Below are positions 55,650-64,000 of a stretch of DNA of 64,000 bases, one piece after another. Both the position numbers and the translations under genes were made by a program. The notes beneath the pieces are model-generated. The model ran no database searches, had not been told where the DNA came from, and saw nothing but the letters and a program-made list of their open reading frames with translations. Numbering within the stretch: position 1 is the stretch's first letter; every line of letters starts with the position of its first letter. This stretch comes from Bimuria novae-zelandiae CBS 107.79. Taxonomy: Eukaryota; Ascomycota; Dothideomycetes; Pleosporales; Didymosphaeriaceae. The stretch covers positions 74,885-138,884 of the forward strand of contig ML976733.1 in the NCBI GenBank assembly GCA_010015655.1. The letters run 5' to 3'.

Positions 55650-58600
55650 AATAAATCGTTCTAGGGCGCGGTTTAGTGATACCTTTGTAAAAGCGTCCGC
55701 AGGGTTGTCTTCGCCGTTAATCTATTAGATTTCTATAATCTCGCGGCGTTCGTATAACTAGCGTAGTGCCATAATGTTAATTATAAGGCGCTTTTCCTTA
55801 GTTGTCCTAAGCTTTACAAGGCACTTGTATAGGGAGTACGAGTCTATATAAATAACTAAGGGAACTGCGGGCAGACTAAGGCGCTCTATAATTATCTATA
55901 GAGTAGTAGTAATAGTAATACCTATGTTAAACCCGTTAACTATGCCGTAGATCTTAGAGGCTAGTACGCTTCGTATAACACGCTTACACTTTGTTAAGCT
56001 GTAGTGTATTATATTACCGCAGATTATAAAGGTATTATCACTATTTATAGACTTATTAATAAGCATAAGTATAAAGCCTAGCTGCGAGCTAAGGTCCTTG
56101 TTATTAGTAAAGGAGCCATCCACGAATACTATTAGCTTAGCGTTAATAAGGGTAATAGGTATGTAGCGTAGTCCACGGTTAAGATTCTCTATTTGCTATT
56201 TAAGGCACTTATTAAGCGCCTTAATGTCCTTATTAAAAGGTTACTACGCTTAAGCTACTATAGATAAGTTAAAAGACGCTTCTAGTTAATATGTTAATGC
56301 GATGTACGCCCCGCGGACGCGCTATTTAGTGTACTATTACGCGCGATTAGGAGTATTAATATCTATAAGCTTAATCTTTCCTCCTTATCCTTTCTGTTTA
56401 AGGTTTAGGGTTACTTTATAGTTATCCATGTTACTAGCATCTATTATAAGTGTATAGCTATTAAAGTCTAGTTGCGCGTTTAGTGTTAGCATAGTCTTTA
56501 GCTTTAATCTAAACTATGCCTTTTTAAGCATTTTCTCTTTATGCGCTAAGAATGTGGCTGTTCTAAGCATAAGGGTATTATTAGTCTATATACTAACTAT
56601 GCTAAAGTTATCTGCGTTACTATTTATTACTAACAAGTATAGGTCGTATGTTAACGTAGACATATCTAGTTCCTTATAGTAATGTCTATAGTACGTTGTT
56701 TACTAATAGACTCCTGCTTCCGCGATTCTATATAGCGGCTTGATCACATGGAGTAGCGTGCCCTCTAAATATCTAGGTGCTAGCTTAGTAGGGAGGTGTG
56801 CTAGTATTATTCTCTTAAGATTTATCTACGCCTGTAGATATGCCTGCGTTATGTCGCGGAGCTTAAGATTTATCCTATATTATACGAGCATAGGTGCTAG
56901 GGCCATAATTACACGCTAGCTATAGCGTTAAATAGTTAGAAATTACGTTAAGATAGCCTCCTTGTTATAGTCCTAGTATCCTTAGATAATAAGACAGGAT
57001 TTTTTATAGGGCTTAGTTATCTTTCCTTTAACTTCTCGCACTAGACGCGACTTAAATATATAAATTCTACTATATACTTCCTAATTATATTATTTAAACT
57101 TAAATACTTTATAGCCTACTAGGTCACTAATCTCTTAATTATTAGATGCCTTAAAGGGTGCGCTAGGTATTATAATAACTCTATTATTACGTAGCTTTAT
57201 AGCGAGCTTAAGGTTAGCCTTTTTCTTCTTAGTAATATAAACGTTTGCCTTCCTCTTGTTTCTTAATCCTAATAGGTGGCCTCTTTTGCGTGGTTACTTT
57301 ACTAGTAGCACTATTATATCTGTAGGTAACGCGTGCTGTTGCTGCGGCGCATTAGGGTCACTTTAAAGGTAGTCTAGTCTATAGTATGGCTTGATAACTG
57401 TCGACCGAAATGTTGTCGGGCCATTGACTATGTCGATAGTAACGTTATAGCCGTCTATAGCAGTAATTTTGTATAGGCCATTCTATCCATCCTTTTCTCT
57501 CTATACCAAAACCTCGCTTTATAGCGGGAGCGCAAGCATGTTTGCGGTATTAGGTCTATTGCAGGTGTTTAACGCATTTATAACTTAGCGTTTAGTGGTA
57601 AGCTTGCGTAGTTCTTTTATCGCTTTTTAAATAGCCTTGCTACGCTTAACTATTAACGGTAATAGTAGTAACTCTATAGTTATACGTGGGTATGCGCTAA
57701 AGACAAGTAAAGTTAAGACTAGACCGTTAGGGCCTGCTATATTATTAATAGCTTTTACAGCTATCTAAAGAATTACTTTATTAGACATAGTGCTAGCAAG
57801 CTTAGCGTAGAGTATATCCTATGCGCGGTGTAGGGGCGCGTGATACCTCTCTATCTTGCCAACGGACTAATGTGCCTCTGTAGGTACTTGTTTGCATGTG
57901 ACTCCTATAATTTTTACTTTTGCGCGAAATTCTGCACTTACGAAGTTCGTGCCTGCGTTATGTGTAAGAATGTCTAGTAGTCCTTAGTAGGTATTAATCT
58001 ATAATATCTGTAGTGCCCGCCATGTCTCCTTAGCTAAAATAGCGTTAAGAAACTTTACGCCTTAAAACGAAGTTGCTAAATTTATTATATATAATATAAG
58101 CTTGCTTCTTAAGTACATTACATCTATAAAGATCTTGTAGTTAAAGTAATAGTTATCCTTAAGGGTAAACTTAAAGCGGCGCGGCGCAAAGCTATTAAGT
58201 TAATAATAATAGTAAAACTTTATAATTTGCTTAAGAGTTCTTTTTTTAAAGTTATTGTGACCAGCATCTTTCAAGAGCCTAGCTAGTCTTATAACAGCTA
58301 GGTGTTTAAAATGGCGATAGAGCCGTCTTAACTCTATCTCTATGAGAAATGCAGTTGCACGCTCTCTTTTGTTAAGATAGAACTATAGATATCCCTATTT
58401 ACGGATCACGGGGATGCGTACATTGCCCTGGACGAGCTCATCTGTAGTGTTGTTAAAGTAGACCTTTAGCCTGTCCATGTCCGCAAGGCATAGCAAGAAC
58501 GGTGTGGGCGCATCTAGCACCTCAAAGTCGATTTTTCCAATCTCTGTCGGAATCTGTGCGGTGCCGATAGACACCGTAACACTGCCTTTTCCGAATTTGA

Positions 58601-61000
58601 TAGACGTTTTTCCTGCCGTAGATATGTCCATCGTGACCGTTGGGTCTTCCTGTATGAGTGCGAGGTACTGTTCCTTACCGACTGTAGATACATTGGCGGC
58701 GCCTGTATTAGGGAGGATTTCTTGGTATACAGATCGCGTGTATCGGTCCTTAATAAGGAATTGCGACGCCGGTGATGACAGTACGTCTCTGCTATATATA
58801 TCTTTACTAGAGATATAGTGTATAAACGCTTAATTTATAAGTTATTACTCCTTAAAAAATTAATGTTCCGCGTACGTAGTTGTGAATTACTAATCGTTAA
58901 TGTTATACTACTAATTGCTGTTATTATTATTGTCCTTGTAGTTCTTACTACCTTTATACTCTGCAAGGTGCATAGAGAAGTCTGCAGGTAGTAGTGTGCC
59001 TATAAAGTGACATGTGGAGAAGAACTGTGTGCGGGCAGCTTTACGTTCCTTATTAGTATGGTTGGTTAACTAGCAGCCCTCTTTCTAGCAGACAAAGCAC
59101 TTCTTCTTCTAGCGTGGCGTTGTAAATTCACGTCTACTATTATTACTATTAAAGCGCTAATTGCCTTTATTACCTTAGCCTCCTTAGAATCCGCCTACGA
59201 ATCTGCCTTTGCCTTTAAATCCTCTTCGAGTTCTTCTATTCCTATTATTATAGCGGTGGTTAAGGTAGTACTAGTCTATAGCGATTATCTCACTCCCTAT
59301 AAGTATTTGCCTTATTTGCTGACGTGTAAGGTGCGTCTTAACTACAGACCGTAGGTCTGTAAAGAGTCCTTTGTAGATTATAGCTAGCTTAAAGAGTGCT
59401 ATTTTAAGTTCTAGAACTCCTTAGCACGCGTTAATAATAGTCGTACGTAAGGTCTTTTTACCTTTAAAGTTCTTACTAAGCGCGCGTTAGCATAATTATA
59501 GCTTATTAAGTAATATCTATAGCACTTTATATAAACTTTTGTTAGGGTTCTCTATGCGCGTACGGGCGAAGGTTATAGTTATTTAGTCTATATAGTAGTG
59601 TTAATAGTAGACGTCGTGATTAAAGTGGTTCTTGATTACTGTGTACGTATTAGAAAAGCTGTCACCTCTATCTATAACTTATATATAGAATATCTCTGCT
59701 TGCCTAGTAAGAATACGGGGAAACACAGCGTGGAACTACTCTTTATAGATGTCTACCTGCTAATAGATGCTAAAGAAGATCTTAATTTTATTATTAAGTA
59801 GATTATACACATCTCCTATGTATTTCTTATTATTATCCTAAAGCTTAGAGAACTGCGTGATTATGTTAGCGTTAAGTTAGTCGTTACGGGACTAGCGCGG
59901 CGGCAGTGTCTTATACGGGTTATATAGTAGCTCTGGTAGTCTGCCCGGTACACCGTTCACAGGTTATTATAGAAACAGCGTAATTTCGCAATATGCAATC
60001 GCTGGCGGCCGTGCCTATATTTATAGTTGCTATTACTATAATTACGCATCTTATTCCTACTATTGCTAAGACTAAGGTTTTTTAAGCGCACTACTCATGA
60101 AGTGCGGTTATTAACTATTATTACTCTATCTTAGTAGTTAGATTTTATCTATCTAGTGCATTAGTTATAGCTCCTGTGTTTTAGATTAGTTTCGAGCGTC
60201 GTGTCCTACTCCGTGCTATTTGTTTCGCTGCAATTACTCTCGCTGCTGCCCGTCTTGCTACGAGTGCTCTGGCTGCTGTAGCTGTGGCTGTAACTGCGAT
60301 GCATGTGTACTAGCTAGCAGGCTATCCTGCTACGGTTGTTGCTTAGCTATAGGAGCTATCTGTTGTGTGTTCTGCTAGCGCTTGTATGCCTTCGATCGTT
60401 GGTCGAATATCGTGGCTTGGAATTCTACAGGATCCTATTTAGGAGTATTCTCTAGAGTAGATAGATTATAAAGGGAATTAGTAAGCCTTGCGTAGTTGTT
60501 GCCTGTGTAGACTCCTCTATGCCGTAGGACTATCTTTAGAGATTTTAGTGTATTATAGTTAACCTTATAGAATAGCTCCTTTGTCTATCCTTTAAAATTA
60601 TAGTAGTAGTCTATATATAGATCGTTATCCTAGGCTATTAATACGTTATAATTATAAATAATTTTAGTAACCTAGGTTATTGCGTGCATCTCGTCTGCGT
60701 CTGTTAGTATAGGTACGTCCTAGAGAGATATGTTAACAGATTCTAGCGCCACTAGATATAGGCAGTCTCCTATAAGGTACTTTATAGTGTATTTAGCCTA
60801 GCGCGAAGTAGCTTCCTAGCGTTTACTTAAGCTATGCTCTAACTAATTATCGCGTAGTTAAGCTTAAGCTTAAGTATTAGCATTATCTACTACGCTATTA
60901 CTGCTCTAGTTATTTGCTATTATACTAGCAGTGTTAACTCGTTATTAATATAGTTATCTTGTTAGTTAGTTATTTCTAACGTGTGTTAGTGTACGTAACT
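55650..61000 (-). pseudogene. Copia element 2 gag-pol remnant
   Basis: Minus-strand landmarks are a gag zinc knuckle near 59060-59120 (KKKCFVCKREGC, then NHTNKER) and the protease-to-integrase linker near 58395-58631, whose open frame reads TPFLLCLADMDRLKVYFNN. Integrase and reverse transcriptase lie between about 58380 and 56300, heavily damaged. RNase H sits near 55896-56123 (MDGSFTNNKDLSSQLGFI, then TKCKRVIRSVLASKIYG). The protease-linker block is locally almost free of RIP-type change. Confidence 0.88.
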
Positions 61001-61235
61001 AGGTTATTTAGAAACGTTTATATAGTGAATTGTAATGCGTTGCTAACGCGCTCTATGTCCACAGATTAGCCTAAACTAGTAGCTTTAAAGATTAGTTAAG
61101 AGTGCTTCGTGTTATCTCTACCTTGCTCTATTCTTAGCACAGTCTACATCAACCCGAGATTTCTTACATTAGGTTATTAATAGCTTGTCTCTTCTTTCTT
61201 ACTGTCTGTAATAGCTTCTCGCAATTACTAATTAG

Positions 61236-61504
61236 TATTAGGAGGACTTATTATACTAGTGCTAAAAAGAAATACTTAATAATAAGTTACATTAGGTTAA
61301 TTAATGCTTGATTTCTCGTTCTATCTACTAAGGAGTGAAGTATATCGCGGGGTATGGAAGCTAGTCCCATATGGGGTTCGCTCCATACACATAGTGTTTT
61401 GCAACACGATAGAGGCCTTAATAACTATTAACAGAATGCTCGCTCCTCCGCACACGCACCTTCCTTATAACATGCCTAAGGCCGTTGAAGTTGTTAATCC
61501 GACA
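61236..61504 (-). repeat. 5' LTR of copia element 2
   Basis: 269 bp and collinear with 55285-55553. The central 150 bp are nearly identical between the two copies, including a hyphenated GAGTGAAGTATATCGCGGGG block. Confidence 0.93.
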
Positions 61505-61509
61505 ATAGT

Positions 61510-62400
61510 AATATATAAAAATTAATAATATTATTTTCCTTATAAAGCTCTTAAAATTTAAGTACGTTTTAGCTTTTATAGCTATTAAATATAAGTAGCT
61601 AGCGCGCTCCTACCTTACGCTTTACTATATACTTAATAAAGTGCTTTAGCTACTCTACTCTAAGCTTATTAGTAGTCGAGCTATTTTTACTAATAGTAAA
61701 AGCCTAATTACGTGGTATATCATTATCCTAGTACTAGATAGAGAGGTAATACTAGCTAGGGAAGATAATAAAGAGCAGGATTATCTAGCTAGTAGCGTTA
61801 ATTCTATAAATTACTATAGTTTACTTATAATTACCTAACTAAATAGCCTTTAGCCTGCTATATCCTTTTAAACTTATAATAATAAGCTAAGATAATATCT
61901 TACCTATTATAAAGCTAGTCTTATTAGAATTATAGGTATCTTAATTATAGATACTATAGGTAGCTTTAGTACGCGCTATAAAATTAATCTATATCTTAAT
62001 TATTTTTAAATTTTTATATAAAACTCGTTATTAATTATATAGCTAATTAAATTATAGAGTAAGGTAATCTGTTCGCTTAATAAAGTTACGTAACTATAGT
62101 TAACTAACCTATCTAGCGCTACGCTTAGTAAGTAGCTTATTTACTATATTTTATATAGCATCTAACGTAGGCGCAAATCCTCGCGAATCTAGAATAAGTA
62201 TACGCTTAATAATTACCTCCTCTTTTAGCTTAGTAAGCTTTTTTAATTTAAGCTAATAATTATGTCGCGTAATAATTTTTACGCGTTAGTTATATAGTAT
62301 ACTTTAAAAGATATTATATATTACTATAGCGCGTTATTTGCTTTAGATTTAGTTTTAATTAATAGCTAAGATAGCTAGGAGGATATCTACTTCGCTATAA
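61510..62400 (-). pseudogene. Pogo 3 transposase, N-terminal piece
   Basis: On the minus strand, TKLKEEVIIKRILILDSRGF followed by APTLDA and NIVNKLLTKRSAR near 62130-62260 is the CENP-B-type DNA-binding domain of pogo transposases. RNFIKRTD follows near 62065-62090. The catalytic half lies beyond the copia insertion, at 54500-55284. Many RIP-type stops. Confidence 0.78.
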
Positions 62401-62512
62401 AGTATTTAAGTACGAGGTGGTTGAGCTATTATTATTACAAGGTAACGCGTTACGAAAAGTTTGATAGGGTGACAGCTCGCTTATACAAATAGCTCGCTTA
62501 TAAACTACGTTA

Positions 62513-63483
62513 AAAGAATAATAAACTATTTCTTAATAACGTCAAGGTCTTCTTCTCCGCTATCTACTATACTACTAAAATTAAAGAAGCTATTATTCTC
62601 CTTACTTAGGCGCTTTTTAATTATACTAGCCTAAAGCCACTAGCGTAAGCCTTAGTAAGCTTAAGTAGGTATATTAGTTCCTGCGAGGACATTATCTATT
62701 ACCTAAAAACTATCTATTATAATATCCTTATCTACTACTATAAAATTGCTAGAAAGCTATATAATATTAGTCTTAAAAGATAGCTTTAGTATTTAAAAGA
62801 AATTTATAAAAGGATTTTTGTACTCTTAATAAAATACTTTAAAATTAGTAGTATAAACTAAAAAAAGGTTAAAAATCTTTTAACTATAATAGTAATACGC
62901 TCTAAGAGCTAAATAGCCTTAAAAAAAAAGTAATAAAGTCTAAATTAATAGTACTTTTGCTCTTAAAGGAGGTATAGTAATTAATAATAATAACCTTACG
63001 AGTAGAGTAGAATGCGTAGTAAGAAAGGCTTTTTACTCTTAGCTACTTTTTAAAATCTTATTTATAAAATAGCCTATACTAATAACTATAATATTAGTAA
63101 ACTCTTTATAATTAACTTTATTAAGGGCAGGCTAAATCTAGGTAAGGGAAGAAGTTAGTAAAGTATACCTTAAAGTTATTTAAAATAAGTTAGACTAAAG
63201 TATACTTATTTAGTATAGCTAATAAGCTTATAGGTATAGTACTCCTTATAGGACACTATCTTACCCGCTAGCACCTACTAATAGACATATCTATAAGTAA
63301 TATAATTAATATACTAGTGCTTTATTGTCGCGCGTAATAAAATTAAGCTATAAAAGCTAAGCTTATTAAGTTAGTAAGTGCGTACAACTAGGCTAATAAA
63401 GAACAAAAAAAGGTTAGAAGAGTAAGGAGGCAAGTTATAAAGTAAAAAAAAGAAAAAAAAAGCGTAAAAAAAAGTCCAGAACT
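62513..63483. other. Unclassified AT-rich repeat remnant
   Basis: Strongly AT-rich with many TAA and TAG codons. One plus-strand frame near 62530-62900 is fairly continuous (YYKIARKLYNISLKR, YLKEIYKRIFVLLIKYFKI) but matches no family I know. It may be what pogo 3 and pogo 4 inserted into. Confidence 0.4.
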
Positions 63484-63485
63484 TA

Positions 63486-64000
63486 CCGTGTCCGTGCGCG
63501 TAATGCCCGGATTCGCGTAATGCCCGCGCAGCACCAAACACCCTAACTTCAGCACGCGATAACTCCACCAATATGGATCCGTATCAGGATGCGATTGATG
63601 AAATCGAATCGCGAGAGCCAGGAGAAGATTTTTCATATACAGAAGTGGCTACTAGGCGTGGACTTGAGCGATCTACGTTGGGCCGAAGGCATCGGGGAGT
63701 AACGCGCCCTCGACAGGTCAAGAACATCAACCAGCAGAAACTCACCCCACAGCAAGAGGAGGAGCTTGTTTAATATATCAAAAGACTCACAGAGAGACAT
63801 ATGCCTCCTACTAGAGAGATGATACAGAACTTCGCCTCTACGATAGCAAAGGAGCCAGTTAGCGAAAGCTGGGTTACGCGCTTCATTAACCGACACAGCA
63901 TTTATCTTATCTCACAATGGGCAGTCGGCATGGACAGTAATCGCCACAAAGCTGATTCAGTGGATAAATATCGCCTCTTTTTCAACCTTCTGCACAGCAA
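63486..64000 (+). mobile_element. Pogo-like DNA transposon 4, left part (runs off the window)
   Basis: A TA at 63484-63485 precedes the end CCGTGTCCGTGCGCGTAATG, which contains two copies of CGCGTAATGCCCG. The sequence is normal-GC and much less damaged than the other elements, so this may be a younger insertion. The right end is outside the window. Confidence 0.8.
63573..64000 (+). pseudogene. Pogo 4 transposase, N-terminal part with one early stop
   Basis: ATG 63573 reads MDPYQDAIDEIESREPGEDF, a helix-turn-helix segment (VATRRGLERSTLGRRHRGVT) and NQQKLTPQQEEELV. A TAA at 63771-63773 then interrupts it where the family has glutamine, so a single CAA-to-TAA change would explain it. Reading on, YIKRLTERHMPPTREMIQNF and SESWVTRFINRH form the CENP-B-type second half, open to the window edge. 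It shares the MDP...I-SREPGE start with pogo 2. Confidence 0.85.

Larger units (their letters stand above)
55285..61504 (-). mobile_element. Ty1/copia LTR retrotransposon 2, RIP-damaged
   Basis: Two 269-bp LTRs (consensus TGTCGGGAGG...AATCCGACA) carry a perfect 5-bp duplication ATAGT at 55280-55284 and 61505-61509. On the minus strand a purine tract AAGAAAGAAAAG lies just before the left LTR, which is therefore the 3' LTR. The RNase H is of the same lineage as copia element 1, but the LTRs are unrelated in sequence. Confidence 0.94.
54434..62510 (-). mobile_element. Pogo-like DNA transposon 3, split by copia element 2
   Basis: Inverted ends are ACGTAGTTTATAAACGAGCT at the left and, reverse-complemented, ACGTAGTTTATAAGCGAGCT at the right, each followed by a second TATAAGCGAG and GTCACCCT. 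TA flanks both sides (54432-54433 and 62511-62512). Without the copia element and one target copy the length is about 1.85 kb, normal for the family. The transposase is on the minus strand. Confidence 0.88.

Noticed and set aside
1..64000. tRNA or rRNA genes and CRISPR arrays
   Set aside because: I scanned for B-box-like GGTTCRANTCC patterns and regular spaced repeats. The one GGTTCGAGTCC match near 35143 lies inside SIP3 coding sequence without a cloverleaf context.

Overview
The window looks like a filamentous ascomycete genome (Pezizomycotina, most likely a Dothideomycete). The genes have short introns of 45 to 205 bp with fungal branch sites such as CTAAC and CTGAC. The gene content is typical of that group (SIP3/LAM-type lipid transporter, KRI1, EFR3, UNC93-type and DHA-type transporters, pectin lyase). 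The repeats are AT-rich and full of C-to-T damage, in which CAA and CAG codons have become TAA and TAG. That is the signature of repeat-induced point mutation (RIP). The sequence alternates sharply between normal-GC gene islands and AT-rich blocks of dead transposons.

Region by region: 390-4419 is a RIP-damaged pogo/Fot1-like DNA transposon carrying a nested 1.9-kb LTR element. 4422-6733 is a small normal-GC island with one intact pectin lyase gene and a hAT-like MITE. 6734-22083 is the most layered repeat block. A single Tc1/mariner transposase gene on the minus strand is cut into four pieces by a Ty3/gypsy element (7244-14091), a solo LTR (14115-14792) and a Ty1/copia element (15392-21749). 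The copia element itself carries another solo LTR (20550-20973). Every insertion has an exact 5-bp target-site duplication, and removing each insertion plus one duplication copy leaves the transposase frame continuous. 22084-24976 is a second island with one AidB-like acyl-CoA dehydrogenase gene. 24977-30425 holds a 59-bp palindromic mini-element, a 2.1-kb pogo element and a 3.2-kb inverted-repeat element with two convergent genes. 30426-51760 is the main gene island with seven protein-coding genes. 51780 to the end is AT-rich again: a gypsy fragment, a pogo element split by a second copia element, an unclassified stretch, and the start of a less decayed pogo element running off the right edge.

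The seven genes of the main island are mostly housekeeping: an UNC93-like membrane protein, SIP3, KRI1 (ribosome biogenesis), a C2H2-like zinc protein, a putative mitochondrial IF3-like protein, EFR3 (plasma-membrane scaffold of PI4-kinase) and an MFS transporter. SIP3 and KRI1 are divergent and share a 338-bp promoter interval. I see no biosynthetic cluster. The two single-gene islands inside transposon DNA, especially the secreted pectin lyase, fit a compartmentalised genome in which accessory genes sit next to repeats. The most unusual items are an antisense cysteine-rich ORF in the gypsy element, and the inverted-repeat element that pairs a Tc1-type transposase with an unknown companion ORF.
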